Positions 53,040 to 62,868 of a stretch of 64,000 bases of DNA are shown in pieces. The DNA lies in assembly GCF_000719775.1 (NCBI RefSeq), contig NZ_JOHR01000024.1:53128-117127 (forward strand), read 5' to 3'. Under the pieces are notes generated by a model. That model was not told the origin of the DNA, did not search any database, and saw nothing but the letters and a program-made list of their open reading frames with translations. The stretch is from Streptomyces sp. NRRL F-5135 (GTDB lineage Bacteria > Actinomycetota > Actinomycetes > Streptomycetales > Streptomycetaceae). Positions within the stretch are counted from its first letter, which is position 1, and each line of letters begins with the position of its first letter. The position numbers and the translations under genes were made by a program.

Positions 53040-55925
53040 TCAGTCGTCGTACGCGTCAAGCGGCGGGCAGGAGCAGACCAGGTTGCGGTCGCCGAACGCG
53101 CCGTCGATCCGGCGGACCGGCGGCCAGTACTTGTCGGCGGCCGAGACACCGGCCGGGAAGGCCGCCTCGGTACGGCTGTACGGACGGTCCCACTCGCCGC
53201 CCAGCGCGGCGGCCGTGTGCGGGGCGTTGCGCAGCGGGTTGTCGTCCGCCGGCCACTCCCCCGACGCGACCTTGTCGATCTCCCGGCGGATCGCGATCAT
53301 CGCCTCGCAGAACCGGTCGATCTCCGCCAGGTCCTCGCTCTCGGTGGGCTCGATCATCAGCGTGCCCGCCACGGGGAACGACATCGTCGGCGCGTGGAAG
53401 CCGTAGTCGATCAGCCGCTTCGCGATGTCGTCGACGCTCACTCCCGTGGCCTTGGACAGCGGCCGAAGATCCACGATGCACTCGTGCGCCACCAGACCGG
53501 CCGGACCGGTGTAGAGCACCGGGTAGTGCGGCTCCAGTCGCTTGGCGACGTAGTTGGCGGCGAGCACGGCGACCTGGGTCGCCCGCTTCAGCCCCTCGCC
53601 GCCCATCAGCCGCACGTACGCCCAGGAGATGGGCAGGATGCCCGCCGAGCCCCAGGGAGCCGCCGAGACGGGCCCGACGCCCGTCCCGGGCCCGGCCGCC
53701 GGCTGGAGCGGGTGGTTCGGCAGGTACGGCGCGAGATGCGCCCGTACGCCGACGGGACCGACCCCCGGGCCACCGCCGCCGTGCGGGATGCAGAACGTCT
53801 TGTGCAGATTCAGGTGCGACACGTCCGAGCCGAACCGGCCCGGCTTCGCCAGCCCCACCAGCGCGTTGAGGTTCGCGCCGTCGACGTAGACCTGCCCGCC
53901 CGCGTCGTGCACGGCCGCGCAGATGTCCCCGATGTGCTCCTCGAAAACGCCGTGCGTGGAGGGGTAGGTGACCATGAGGACGGCCAGCTCCGCGCCGTGC
54001 CGTTCGATCTTGGCGTGCAGGTCCGCCAGGTCCACGTCACCGTTCTCACCGGTCTTGACGACGACGACCTTCATCCCGGCCATCACCGCGCTCGCGGCGT
54101 TCGTCCCGTGCGCGGAGGAGGGGATGAGACAGACCGTGCGGCCGGTGTCGCCGTTGGCGCGGTGGTACGCCCGTACGGCCAGCAGACCGGCCAGCTCCCC
54201 CTGCGAGCCGGCGTTCGGCTGGAGGGACACCGCGTCGTACCCGGTGACCTCGGCGAGCCGCTCCTCCAGCTCCCGGATCAGCGTCAGATAGCCGCTCGCC
54301 TGCTCCGCCGGCGCGAACGGGTGCAGCGCCCCGAACTCGGGCCAGGTGACCGGCTCCATCTCCGTGGTCGCGTTCAGCTTCATCGTGCAGGAGCCGAGCG
54401 GGATCATGCCCCGGTCCAGCGCGTAGTCCCGGTCGGCGAGCCGGCGCAGGTAGCGCAGCATCGCCGTCTCGGAGCGGTGACGGTGGAAGACCGGGTGCGT
54501 CAGATACGAGTCGGCGCGCAGCAGACCGGCCGGCAGGGCGTCGTCCGTGGCCGCGTCGAGCGCCTCGATGTCGGCGGCCACCCCGAAGGCGGCCCACACC
54601 GCGGTCAGCTGGGCACGGCCCGTCGTCTCGTCACAGGCGACCGAGACGTGGTCCCCGTCCACGAGGCGGAGGTTGATCCCGCTCGCCAGGGCCGCGGCGA
54701 CGACCTCGGCGGCCCGGCCCGGGACCCGGGCCGTCAGCGTGTCGAAGAACGCGCCGTGCACGACCTCCACCCCGCCCGCGCGCAGCCCCTCGGCGAGCAG
54801 CGCCGCGTACCGGTGGGTGCGGCGCGCGATCGCCCGCAGCCCGTCCGGGCCGTGGTACACGGCGTACATCCCGGCCATGACGGCCAGCAGGACCTGCGCG
54901 GTGCAGATGTTGCTCGTGGCCTTCTCCCGGCGGATGTGCTGCTCCCGCGTCTGGAGCGCCAGCCGGTACGCCCGGTCCCCGTCGGCGTCCACGGACACCC
55001 CGACCAGCCGGCCCGGCAGGTTGCGCGCGAAGTTCTCCCGTACGGACATGTAGCCGGCGTGCGGGCCGCCGAAGCCCATCGGGACGCCGAAGCGCTGGGT
55101 GGTGCCGACCGCGATGTCCGCGCCCAGTTCCCCGGGCGGGGTGAGGAGCGTCAGCGCCAGCAGATCGGCGGCGACGGTGACCACCGCGCCGAGTTCGTGG
55201 GCCCGTTCGATCACGGGCCCGAGGTCGCGGACGGCCCCGGAGGCGCCCGGGTACTGGAGCAGCACTCCGAAGACACCGCGCTCGGCCACCTCGGCCGGGA
55301 TGCCCTCGCTCAGGTCGGCGACCACGACCTCGACGCCGGTCGGTTCGGCCCGGGTCTCGACGACGGCGATCGTCTGCGGCAGGGTGTCGGCGTCCACCAG
55401 GAACACCCCGTCCTTGACCTTGCCGACGCGGCGCGACAGCGCCATCGCCTCGGCCGCCGCCGTGCTCTCGTCGAGCAGTGAGGCGCTCGAGGTCGGCAGT
55501 CCGGTCAGCTCGGCGACGACGGTCTGGAAGTTGAGCAGCGCCTCCAGCCGGCCCTGGGAGATCTCCGGCTGGTACGGCGTGTACGCGGTGTACCAGGCCG
55601 GGTTCTCCAGCACGTTGCGCAGGATCACGGGCGGGGTGAAGGTGCCGTAGTAGCCGAGCCCGATCATCGACGTCCGCACCTCGTTGCGGTCCGCCAGCGA
55701 CCGCAACTCGGCCAGCACCTCCGGCTCGGTACGGGAACCGGGCAGCCGCAGCGCCTCCACGCTCTTGATGGCGTCGGGCACGGCGGCGGCGGTCAGCTCG
55801 TCGAGCGAGCCGTAGCCGACCTGCGCCAGCATCTTCGCCCGCGCCTCCGCGTCGGGCCCGATGTGGCGCTGCTCGAAGGGTGTGCCCCGCTCCAGCTCGG
55901 CGAGCGGAATGCGACGGTCGGTCAT
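53040..55925 (-). CDS. gcvP: Glycine dehydrogenase (decarboxylating), P protein
   Basis: The 961-residue protein starts at ATG 55925 behind AGGAGG. It is the full-length fused P-protein: N-terminal half with [34 protein letters not shown] and [13 protein letters not shown]-terminal half with [36 protein letters not shown] and the PLP lysine in [20 protein letters not shown]. It decarboxylates glycine and passes the methylamine to lipoyl-GcvH in the glycine cleavage system. gcvT and gcvH are not in the window. A tandem glycine riboswitch lies directly upstream. Confidence 0.96.
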   Translation of the reverse strand: MTDRRIPLAELERGTPFEQRHIGPDAEARAKMLAQVGYGSLDELTAAAVPDAIKSVEALRLPGSRTEPEVLAELRSLADRNEVRTSMIGLGYYGTFTPPVILRNVLENPAWYTAYTPYQPEISQGRLEALLNFQTVVAELTGLPTSSASLLDESTAAAEAMALSRRVGKVKDGVFLVDADTLPQTIAVVETRAEPTGVEVVVADLSEGIPAEVAERGVFGVLLQYPGASGAVRDLGPVIERAHELGAVVTVAADLLALTLLTPPGELGADIAVGTTQRFGVPMGFGGPHAGYMSVRENFARNLPGRLVGVSVDADGDRAYRLALQTREQHIRREKATSNICTAQVLLAVMAGMYAVYHGPDGLRAIARRTHRYAALLAEGLRAGGVEVVHGAFFDTLTARVPGRAAEVVAAALASGINLRLVDGDHVSVACDETTGRAQLTAVWAAFGVAADIEALDAATDDALPAGLLRADSYLTHPVFHRHRSETAMLRYLRRLADRDYALDRGMIPLGSCTMKLNATTEMEPVTWPEFGALHPFAPAEQASGYLTLIRELEERLAEVTGYDAVSLQPNAGSQGELAGLLAVRAYHRANGDTGRTVCLIPSSAHGTNAASAVMAGMKVVVVKTGENGDVDLADLHAKIERHGAELAVLMVTYPSTHGVFEEHIGDICAAVHDAGGQVYVDGANLNALVGLAKPGRFGSDVSHLNLHKTFCIPHGGGGPGVGPVGVRAHLAPYLPNHPLQPAAGPGTGVGPVSAAPWGSAGILPISWAYVRLMGGEGLKRATQVAVLAANYVAKRLEPHYPVLYTGPAGLVAHECIVDLRPLSKATGVSVDDIAKRLIDYGFHAPTMSFPVAGTLMIEPTESEDLAEIDRFCEAMIAIRREIDKVASGEWPADDNPLRNAPHTAAALGGEWDRPYSRTEAAFPAGVSAADKYWPPVRRIDGAFGDRNLVCSCPPLDAYDD

Positions 55926-55995
55926 GGAGAGGCCTCCTGGTCTGTCACGACCTGCGAGAGGCACCCGCGCGAACGGGCACCCGGACGGCCTCCCC

Positions 55996-56194
55996 CTCTG
56001 TCATCTCGACCTGAGAGCTTCACCGGCCCGCCGCACACGGTCCGGCTTTCACCGTCGGTGAGAGCGGGAGCCGTCCGACGCCCGCCCTGCTTTCCAGAGT
56101 GACCTCGTCCATGCGGTACGGGTGCCTGAGAGATTCCGGGGAGGATTTGCTCCTTCGGCGCCCCCGGCCATCTCTCCGGAGGACTCTCCCGCAT
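55996..56194 (-). promoter_or_regulatory. Tandem glycine riboswitch of gcvP
   Basis: On the minus strand, aptamer 1 (56194-56111) reads ATGCGGGAGAG, later AATCTCTCAGGCACC and closing P1 ACCGCAT. Aptamer 2 (about 56099-55996) repeats the same plan with GAAAGCCGG and the closing AAGCTCTCAGGTCGAG then GACAGAG. Two glycine aptamers in tandem in front of gcvP are a well-known arrangement; glycine would raise expression. Confidence 0.9.
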
Positions 56195-56332
56195 GGGGTC
56201 AGCAGCCGACTGCCAGCCTACCAGCGCGGTGTTACAGGCGGCTTTCGAGTGGCCGACGCCCGAAATCTGCACTTTGGTATTCCGTAGCGACCAGTGCGAC
56301 CAACGCGACCAGTGCGACCGAAGGGAGCGACG

Positions 56333-56740
56333 GTGGAAACCGACATCGATCCGCGCAGCCTGATAGGGCGCAAGGCATTCGACCGGGACGGCCGCAAGAT
56401 CGGCACGGTGGACGAGGTGTATCTGGACGACGCGACCGGCGTCCCCGAATGGGCGGCCGTCCGCACGGGAATCTTCAGCCGCGACGCCTTCGTCCCCCTC
56501 GCGCCCAGCACACTGCTGGACGGCGGGCTGCGCGTCCCCTTCGGCCGCGCCCTGATCAGGGACGCGCCCGACTTCGGCGTAGGGCGTCACCTCTCACCCG
56601 AGCAGGAGCTGGAGCTCTACCACCACTACGGACTCCCCCTCCCCGCTCCGGAGCCGGCCGACCCGGCCGACCCGTCCGCCTCCCTGTCGGACCGTGACGC
56701 GGAGCGCGGCTTCGGGCGCCTCGCCGACCAGGACGACTGA
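56333..56740 (+). CDS. PRC-barrel domain protein
   Basis: The 135-residue protein starts at GTG 56333, 5 bases after AAGGGAG. The PRC-barrel pattern is clear: SLIGRKAFDRDGRKIGTVDE, VYLDDATGVPEWAAVRTG, FVPLAPSTLLDGGLRVPFGR. The tail is acidic with ADPADPSAS repeats. PRC-barrels adapt proteins to RNA processing or photosynthetic complexes; the Streptomyces role is unknown. Its last 115 bases overlap the convergent dinB gene. Four 9-bp GCGACCxxx repeats lie before its RBS. Confidence 0.85.
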   Translation: METDIDPRSLIGRKAFDRDGRKIGTVDEVYLDDATGVPEWAAVRTGIFSRDAFVPLAPSTLLDGGLRVPFGRALIRDAPDFGVGRHLSPEQELELYHHYGLPLPAPEPADPADPSASLSDRDAERGFGRLADQDD

Positions 56741-58359
56741 CCCTCGGCAGGCCCCGCCGCACCGCCCACCGTCGCGTCGTCCCGCGTACCGCCCCCGGCC
56801 CTTCCCTCCGGTCCCGGCCCCCCTTCCGCCCCGTCCGCGGTTGCTTCGCGCTCGTTCCCCCCACCCGTCACGGCCGCGTCCGCGTCGGCCGGCCCCACAA
56901 CCGCGCCCGCCACCGCCCCCGGTATGAGGGGCAGCGGATCGGAGAGCTCGAGATCGGGGTCGTCGACCCAGAAGGTGCGCACCCGCCCGGGCGCGGAGCC
57001 CGGTTCCTCGAACCGTACGGTCACCCTCCCCAGCCCGCTGCCCTGCACCCAGCCCGCCCCGAACGCGGCGTGGCGCACGTCGTGACCGGCGGGGAAGCGC
57101 CGCTGCGCGGGCCCCTCCCCGGCGTCGGCCGACGCCGGTCCCGCCACGACCGCCGGTCGGTCATCCGCCGTGCTCCCCGCTTCCCCGCCTCCGGCGTCCC
57201 CGCCTCCCGCCGCCGGGTCCGCCGGCGGCGCCGGGGTGCCGCCCCCAACGGCGCTCCCCTCGCCGACCCTGCCGACGGGGGCGTCGGCCGCCGCCTGGGC
57301 GAAGAGGTCCTCCTGCGTGTAGTCGGCCAGCCCCGTCACGCCCACCCCCAGCAGCCGCACGCCGCCGGTGGTGTCCACCGCCTCCAGCAGCCGCGCCGCC
57401 GCCTCACGCACCACGACCGGGTCGTCCGTGGGCCCGCGCAGCGTGTCCGACCGCGTCAGCGTCGAGAAGTCGTACCGCCGGACCTTGAGGACCACCGTCC
57501 GCCCGGACCGCCCCGCGTCCCGCAGGCGCCGCACGCACCGCTCCGCGAGCCGCTCCACCTCGGCACGCACCCGCACCCGGTCGTGCAGGTCGACGTCGAA
57601 GGTGTCCTCCACCGACACGGACTTGGCGTCACGCTCGGAGACCACCGGCCGGTCGTCGTGGCCCCGCGCCATCCGGTACAGCGACGCTCCGTGCGCCTTG
57701 CCCAGCAGCCGTACGAGCTCGTCCTCGCCCGCCTCGGCCAGATGCGCGACCGTCGTCATCCCTGCCCTGCGCAGGTGCTCACCCGTCGCCGGTCCCACCC
57801 CGGGCAGCGTCCGGACCGTCAGGGGTCCCAGCATCTCCCGCTCGGAGCCGGGCGGGATGATGACCAGACCGTCGGGCTTGGCCTGCTCGGAGCCGATCTT
57901 GGCGAGCATCTTGGACCCCGCCAGCCCCACCGACCCGGCCAGCCCGGTGGCCGCCCTGATGTCCGCGCGCAGCCTCTCACCCGACGCTCGCGCCGAGGCG
58001 GTGTCGTCCGCCGCGCCGCCCGCCTCCAGGTCCACGAACGCCTCGTCCAGGCTCAACGGCTCCACCAGCGGGGAAAGCCTGCTCAGCAGCTCCATCACCT
58101 GGTCGCTGACCTCGCGATAGAGCCGGAAGCGGGGGGTGAGGAAAGCCGCGTTCGGCGCCAGCCGGCGCGCCTGGGCCATGGGCATGGCCGAGTGCACCCC
58201 GAACCGCCGCGCCTCGTACGACGCCGTCGAGACCACCCCGCGCGGACCGAGCCCGCCGACGATCACCGGTTTTCCGCGCAGACTGGGCTTGGCCGCCTGC
58301 TCCACCGCGGCGTAGAAGGCGTCCATGTCCAGATGCAGGATCGTCGGTGCGGTTCTCAC
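56626..58359 (-). CDS. dinB: DNA polymerase IV (Y-family)
   Basis: The 577-residue protein starts at GTG 58359. Catalytic motifs: LHLDMDAFYAAVEQ with acidic residues, SYEARRFGVHSAMPM, and PLSLDEAFVDLEAGG with the SLDE acid residues. Thumb helix-hairpin-helix GPLTVRTLPGVGPATGEHLR and little-finger domain KSVSVEDTFDVDL follow. A long low-complexity tail from about residue 390 includes a conserved-looking block VRHAAFGAGWVQGSGLGRVTVRFEEP, then Gly/Ala/Asp repeats. It performs translesion synthesis. Its end overlaps the PRC gene by 115 bases on the opposite strand. Confidence 0.93.
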   Translation of the reverse strand: MRTAPTILHLDMDAFYAAVEQAAKPSLRGKPVIVGGLGPRGVVSTASYEARRFGVHSAMPMAQARRLAPNAAFLTPRFRLYREVSDQVMELLSRLSPLVEPLSLDEAFVDLEAGGAADDTASARASGERLRADIRAATGLAGSVGLAGSKMLAKIGSEQAKPDGLVIIPPGSEREMLGPLTVRTLPGVGPATGEHLRRAGMTTVAHLAEAGEDELVRLLGKAHGASLYRMARGHDDRPVVSERDAKSVSVEDTFDVDLHDRVRVRAEVERLAERCVRRLRDAGRSGRTVVLKVRRYDFSTLTRSDTLRGPTDDPVVVREAAARLLEAVDTTGGVRLLGVGVTGLADYTQEDLFAQAAADAPVGRVGEGSAVGGGTPAPPADPAAGGGDAGGGEAGSTADDRPAVVAGPASADAGEGPAQRRFPAGHDVRHAAFGAGWVQGSGLGRVTVRFEEPGSAPGRVRTFWVDDPDLELSDPLPLIPGAVAGAVVGPADADAAVTGGGNEREATADGAEGGPGPEGRAGGGTRDDATVGGAAGPAEGQSSWSARRPKPRSASRSDREADGSAGSAGSGAGRGSP

Positions 58360-58474
58360 ACTGCCGATCGTCCCTCACGCCACTGACATTCGGCTTCCGT
58401 CGTCCGGGCCGGGTGCCCGGTACGTCCGGGGTGGCCACGTCCGCCGCGAACCGAGCCCCAAAAAAGGCGCGCGG

Positions 58475-59044
58475 TCAGACCGCCCGGTCTCGGCGGCGCC
58501 TGGCCAGTTCGTCCGCCGGGTTGTTCCCGATCAGCGTCTCGCCGGTGTCGACCCGCTCCCCGTGCAACTGCGAGAGCGCGGCCTCCACGTCCCGCCACAC
58601 GACCCCCACGGCGATCCCGAAGACCCCCTGGCCCCCTTGGAGCAGGCTGACCACCTCGTCGGGAGAGGTGCACTCGTGGACGGTCGCGCCGTCGCTCATC
58701 AACGTCATCCGCTCCAGATCCTGGAACCCCCGCGCGCGCAGGTGCTGGACCGCGGCCCTGATGTTCTGCAGGGCGACCCCGGTGTCCAGGAACCGCTTCA
58801 CGATCTTGAGGACGACGACGTCCCGGAAGCTGTACAGGCGCTGCGTGCCCGAACCGTAGGCCGGCCGGACACTCGGCTCGACCAGTCCCGTACGCGCCCA
58901 GTAGTCCAGTTGGCGGTAGGTGATGCCCGCCGCGGCGCAGGCGGTCGGGCCTCGGTATCCGACCGTCTCCGCGCCGGGGCCGGCCGCGCTGCTGTGAAGC
59001 GGAAACGGCCCGCTCGCCGCCGTACTGTCGCCGCTGCTTCTCAC
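58475..59044 (-). CDS. MerR-family regulator (McdR/Rv1830-like)
   Basis: The 189-residue protein starts at GTG 59044 behind GGAGGG. The MerR helix-turn-helix reads GPTACAAAGITYRQLDYWAR then TGLVEPSVRPAYGSGTQRLY, with SFRDVVVLKIVKRFLDTGVA after it. The C-terminal helical region follows. It is the last of the conserved actinobacterial set FHA - MerR - bifunctional nuclease - MerR. Mycobacterial homologue Rv1830 controls cell division and elongation, so a similar role is likely. Confidence 0.9.
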   Translation of the reverse strand: MRSSGDSTAASGPFPLHSSAAGPGAETVGYRGPTACAAAGITYRQLDYWARTGLVEPSVRPAYGSGTQRLYSFRDVVVLKIVKRFLDTGVALQNIRAAVQHLRARGFQDLERMTLMSDGATVHECTSPDEVVSLLQGGQGVFGIAVGVVWRDVEAALSQLHGERVDTGETLIGNNPADELARRRRDRAV

Positions 59045-59226
59045 GCCGACCCTCCGTCCTTGACCTGCCTTGTCGAAGGTAGGCAGTCACCCGGGGTGCG
59101 TCAACGATCGCCACACTCGCCACGCCGGGTGATAATCACCCTGAGTGTGGTTTCCCGTGCCCTCTTCCGGGGAAAGGCTGACCGAATGTTCGCCGGCAGC
59201 GGGCCGACGGGGCGCTCACCGGCGTC

Positions 59227-59700
59227 TCACTGGCTGTTGGTCCCGAAGTCCTCCGGCGAGATCTGGTCGAGGAACTCGCGGAACTTCTCCACCTCGTCCT
59301 CCTGCTCGTCCGGGATGGCGATACCGGCATCGTCCAGGACCCCGTCACTGCCGAAGATCGGCGTACCCGTGCGCAGCGCGAGCGCTATGGCGTCCGACGG
59401 CCTGGCGCTCACCTCGACCCCGCTCGCGAAGACCAGCTCCGCGTAGAAGACCCCTTCGCGCAGGTCCGTGATCCGGACCTCGGTGAGCTCCTGGCCCACC
59501 GCTTCCAGCACGTCCTTGAAGAGATCATGGGTCAGCGGCCGGGCCGGGGCCATGCCCTGCTGGGCGAAGGCGATCGCGGTCGCCTCCCCCGGTCCGATCC
59601 AAATGGGGAGGTACCGGTCGCCTCCCACTTCACGCAGGAGCACGATCGGTTGGTTGGAGGGCATTTCCACCCGGACACCCACTACGTCGAGCTCGTTCAC
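59227..59700 (-). CDS. Bifunctional nuclease family (DUF151)
   Basis: A 157-residue protein from GTG 59700 (MNELDVVGVRVEMPSNQPIV). The pattern VLLREVGGDRYLPIWIGPGE, ATAIAFAQQGM, RPLTHDLFKDVLEAVGQ and GVEVSARPSDAIALALRTGT is diagnostic. Plant members have both RNase and DNase activity; the bacterial role is unclear. It lies between two MerR genes as in mycobacteria (Rv1829 position). Confidence 0.93.
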   Translation of the reverse strand: MNELDVVGVRVEMPSNQPIVLLREVGGDRYLPIWIGPGEATAIAFAQQGMAPARPLTHDLFKDVLEAVGQELTEVRITDLREGVFYAELVFASGVEVSARPSDAIALALRTGTPIFGSDGVLDDAGIAIPDEQEDEVEKFREFLDQISPEDFGTNSQ

Positions 59701-59753
59701 ACAGCAACCCTAGGACGTGCCCGGCCGGTTTGGGTAGTCGGACTCCTCCACGG

Positions 59754-60497
59754 TCAGTGGCGGCGGGTCCCCAGGGCCGATCTGACCAGTGCCGCGTGCA
59801 GCCGGACGGAGAGAGCGGCCAGTTCCCGCATGGTGGCCTCGGCGTGGGCCCTGGTCTGCGGATTACGGTGCCGGCGCAGCGGGGCCACCACCTGTTCGAG
59901 CAGGCCGGCCTCGCGCTCGGCCGCCGCTTTCACCAGCCTGAGATGCCGGGGTTCCAGACCGAACTTCCCCAGATCGGCGAGCAGCTTCGCCACCGTGGCG
60001 GACTCGGCGTCGTACCCGCCGTCCGGCATCGGGGGGAGCAGGCCGTACGACTCCCACTCCGCGAGCATGGCCTCGTCGGCCCCGGCGGCGGCCAGCAGTT
60101 CCTCGCGGCCGACACGTCCGGCGGCCGGAACAACCTGCTCCGCCGCCTCCCAGACGCCGTCGTCCGGTCCTTCGCGCTGCGGGCCGGGCAGCGGTGGCCG
60201 CTCGCCCCGCTCCAGGGCGTCCAGATGCTCCCTGATGACCTTCAGGGGCAGATAGTGGTCCCGCTGCATCCGCAGCACCTGAGCGAGCCGCTCGACGTCC
60301 TCGGGGCTGAATTTCCGGTAACCGGAGGGTGTCCTGCGCGGCTCCACCAGCCCCTCGGACTCCAGGAACCGGATCTTGGAGACGGACACGTCGGGAAACT
60401 CGTCCCGCAGCTTCGCCAGCACCACGCCGATGCTCACCAGCGGGGCGCCCAGGGGGGCGGCGCCGTGGCCGGCACCGCCCTTCGGTGTTCCCTGCAT
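59754..60497 (-). CDS. ftsR: MerR-family regulator (FtsR/Rv1828-like)
   Basis: The 247-residue protein starts at ATG 60497, close behind GGGGAAGG. The winged helix reads SIGVVLAKLRDEFPDVSVSK, IRFLESEGLVEPRRTPSGYR, KFSPEDVERLAQVLRMQRDH. A second helical DNA-binding-like and dimerisation part follows (LLPPMPDGGYDAESATVAKL). In Corynebacterium FtsR activates ftsZ, and Rv1828 is its homologue next to garA. Position and sequence both support the call; the symbol is by homology. Confidence 0.88.
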   Translation of the reverse strand: MQGTPKGGAGHGAAPLGAPLVSIGVVLAKLRDEFPDVSVSKIRFLESEGLVEPRRTPSGYRKFSPEDVERLAQVLRMQRDHYLPLKVIREHLDALERGERPPLPGPQREGPDDGVWEAAEQVVPAAGRVGREELLAAAGADEAMLAEWESYGLLPPMPDGGYDAESATVAKLLADLGKFGLEPRHLRLVKAAAEREAGLLEQVVAPLRRHRNPQTRAHAEATMRELAALSVRLHAALVRSALGTRRH

Positions 60498-60513
60498 GGA
60501 CCTTCCCCGAGGG

Positions 60514-61299
60514 TCACACGCCCCGCTGGCTCGCGAAGAAGACCAGCCGGTACTTACCGATCTGGACCTCGTCACCGTTCGCCAGCAGGACCGAGTCGAC
60601 CTGCTCACGGTTGACGTACGTGCCGTTGAGGCTGCCGACGTCCGAGACCGTGAAACGGCCGTCCGCGCCCCGGCGGAACTCCACGTGCCGACGCGAGACC
60701 GTCACGTCGTCCAGGAAGATGTCGCTCTCCGGATGACGGCCCGCGGTGGTCAGCTCGCTGTCCAGGAGGAAGCGGCTGCCCGAATTCGGGCCGCGCCGCA
60801 CCACCAGGAGCGCTGACCCCAGCGGCAGCGCCTCCACCGCGGCCTGCGCCTCGGGAGTGAGCGAGGGGAGCGCGGTCTGGCCGGTCGCCTCGGAGTCGTA
60901 GGCCTCGATGCCCGAGATGGAGATCGTCGAGGTCGTCTCCGAAGCACGCTCCGGGGGCACCCCGCCCCGCAGCGGCGCTCCGCAGTTGGAGCAGAACCGA
61001 CTGGCCTCGGCATTGCGGTGCCCACACCGCGTACAAACCGGCAAACCGGCCACCGTGGGGTCCTCCTGCCGCGACTGCCCCGCCGGGGCACCTGATGCGT
61101 ACGGATCCGAGGAACCTATGCGGCCGGAACCAGCAGGGTCAACCGACGACGCGCCGAGGCCCTCGCCGCCCACCTGGTCGCGGAAGAGCGGGCGCTCGCC
61201 GCCCGGCTCCTCGCCCTGACCATGGCGCGCGGCACGATGGCGGGCGGAGCCGCCCTCCTCGCGCGCGCTCTTGCCGAACAATTTCGCAAACAACTTCAC
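60514..61299 (-). CDS. garA: FHA-domain signalling protein (GarA-like)
   Basis: The 261-residue protein starts at GTG 61299 behind AAGGGGAA. A basic N-terminus is followed by a zinc ribbon (Cys89, 92, 103, 106: CTRCGHRN...FCSNCGAPL), a phospho-acceptor motif ETTS at 121-124, and a C-terminal FHA domain from about 160 (AGRHPESDIFLDDVTVSRRH, VSDVGSLNGTYVN). In mycobacteria GarA's ETT threonines are phosphorylated by PknB/PknG and the FHA domain inhibits 2-oxoglutarate dehydrogenase and binds glutamate dehydrogenase. Streptomyces carries the extra zinc ribbon. Neighbours match the mycobacterial order. Confidence 0.87.
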   Translation of the reverse strand: MKLFAKLFGKSAREEGGSARHRAARHGQGEEPGGERPLFRDQVGGEGLGASSVDPAGSGRIGSSDPYASGAPAGQSRQEDPTVAGLPVCTRCGHRNAEASRFCSNCGAPLRGGVPPERASETTSTISISGIEAYDSEATGQTALPSLTPEAQAAVEALPLGSALLVVRRGPNSGSRFLLDSELTTAGRHPESDIFLDDVTVSRRHVEFRRGADGRFTVSDVGSLNGTYVNREQVDSVLLANGDEVQIGKYRLVFFASQRGV

Positions 61300-61489
61300 G
61301 GGCGATTCCCCTTGACCGAAACAGACCCGCCCGTGGGGCAGGACGAACCCTGAATGAACACACCTGCCGACCCGGACATCTTGACAACGTCCGAAACCAC
61401 CGGACAGTTTCCACCACACACCACGCTGACCGTGCGCCGACCCCCCGCAAGCTCATGCCCGCGTCCGGCAGCTGCCATGCACCCCCGCC

Positions 61490-62530
61490 TCACCGCGATG
61501 TCGACCGAGCGTAGTCAGGCCGCTTCGTCGGTCGCAAGGCGTTCACAACGATCTCCTCGGCCCGTGCCACCGTGGCCGTGGCCTGCTCCTTCTCCAGCGT
61601 CTGGACCACCCCGCCAGGAATGTTCAGGGCGGGCTCCAGATCCTGCGGTTTGCCGATGACCTTGAAGATGTACGGCGCCTCCACCGGGTTCCCGTCGATC
61701 CGCACGTCACCCCCCGTACCCGAGAAGTACGTATCGGCGACCACCCTCACGTCATTGACCTGGATCGCCTCGGCACCCGCGGCCCGCAGCTCCTGAACGG
61801 TGTCCAGCAGCATGTCCGGCTCGACGGCGCCGACGGCGTCCTCGACACTCAGCGTGATTCCCGGTCCCTGTGCCGCGACCGTACCCGCCAGGACTCCTAG
61901 TTGCTGTTCCTTCTCCAACGTCTGCTTACGCGCCTCCTCCGCCTGGTCCGAACTGTTCTCCAGCTCGGTCCGCTGATCGTCCAGGCGCTGCTTCTCATCC
62001 TCAAGACGCTGAGTGCGGTCGTCCAGTTCATCGAGGATGCGCACGAGATCCTCCTGGCGGGCACCCCTGAGCGCGCTGTCGTCGTTATTGGACCGTACCT
62101 GAATGGCGAGCCCGAGTCCGAGTCCGAACAGCAGCAGGGCGACGACGAGCTGAGCGCGCGTCACCCGCGGCGGCCACAGCCCGGCGGCCAGCCGCTGGCG
62201 CCCGGTGAGCTGTGGGGTCGCCTCAGCCGTACGGGAGCCGGGGGACGTCCGGGAGTCCCCGGGCTCATGGGGAGCAACGGACGTGTGGGGGTCAACGGGC
62301 TTGTGGAGGCCTCCGGGCTCAGGGGCGTTCCGCGCCAAGTCCTCGGGCGTACGGGGCTGCTGTGGCATTCGTGACTCCTGCGGAACCTGCTCGCCTCGTG
62401 GCGCGCGCGACATCGGCGCGGTGTCCTCGGCACACCGCCGCTCGGCGGTTCCGCGGCTCTCGGGCCCAGTGGTCCCACGGGGCTTTTCCGGCCCGGAGGT
62501 CCGGGCGCCGGAGGTCTCGTCCGTACTCAT
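61490..62530 (-). CDS. DUF881 membrane-anchored protein (2)
   Basis: The 346-residue protein starts at ATG 62530; GTG 62539, which overlaps the stop of the upstream gene, is an alternative start. A long Pro/Arg/Glu-rich cytoplasmic part (1-115) leads to one membrane segment (AQLVVALLLFGLGLGLAI), a coiled coil (LDDRTQRLEDEKQRLDDQRT), and the DUF881 domain (GPGITLSVEDAVGAVEPD, ELRAAGAEAIQVNDVRV, PYIFKVIGKPQDLEPAL). The pair of DUF881 proteins with the small basic protein is conserved beside garA/ftsR and likely envelope- or division-related. Confidence 0.85.
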   Translation of the reverse strand: MSTDETSGARTSGPEKPRGTTGPESRGTAERRCAEDTAPMSRAPRGEQVPQESRMPQQPRTPEDLARNAPEPGGLHKPVDPHTSVAPHEPGDSRTSPGSRTAEATPQLTGRQRLAAGLWPPRVTRAQLVVALLLFGLGLGLAIQVRSNNDDSALRGARQEDLVRILDELDDRTQRLEDEKQRLDDQRTELENSSDQAEEARKQTLEKEQQLGVLAGTVAAQGPGITLSVEDAVGAVEPDMLLDTVQELRAAGAEAIQVNDVRVVADTYFSGTGGDVRIDGNPVEAPYIFKVIGKPQDLEPALNIPGGVVQTLEKEQATATVARAEEIVVNALRPTKRPDYARSTSR

Positions 62531-62535
62531 CGGCC

Positions 62536-62868
62536 TCACGCCCGGAACACATGCCGGCGGATGGCGGCAGCGTTGGAGAAGATGCGGATACCGAAGACGA
62601 CGACCACACCCGTGGACAACTGCGCTCCCACGCCCAGCTTGTCACCGAGGAAGACGATGAGCGCGGCCACCACCACGTTGGAGAGGAACGAGACGACGAA
62701 GACCTTGTCGACGAAGATCCCGTCCAGCATGGCCCGCAGGCCGCCGAAGACCGCGTCGAGAGCCGCCACGACGGCGATCGGCAGATAGGGTTCGACCACC
62801 GCCGGGACCTCGGGCCGGGCCAACAACCCGACCACGACCCCCACGACGAGACCCAAAACGGCGATCAC
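62536..62868 (-). CDS. Small basic membrane protein (DUF1290 family)
   Basis: The 110-residue protein starts at GTG 62868, overlapping the TGA of the upstream DUF881 gene (GTGA), which implies coupling. Several hydrophobic segments: VIAVLGLVVGVVVGLLARPE, YLPIAVVAALDAVFGGLRAM, VFVVSFLSNVVVAALIVFLG, GIRIFSNAAAIRRHVFRA. This is the 'small basic protein' (Sbp) that in Bacillus lies near division genes. The same gene triple occurs in mycobacteria (Rv1823-1825). Confidence 0.9.
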   Translation of the reverse strand: MIAVLGLVVGVVVGLLARPEVPAVVEPYLPIAVVAALDAVFGGLRAMLDGIFVDKVFVVSFLSNVVVAALIVFLGDKLGVGAQLSTGVVVVFGIRIFSNAAAIRRHVFRA

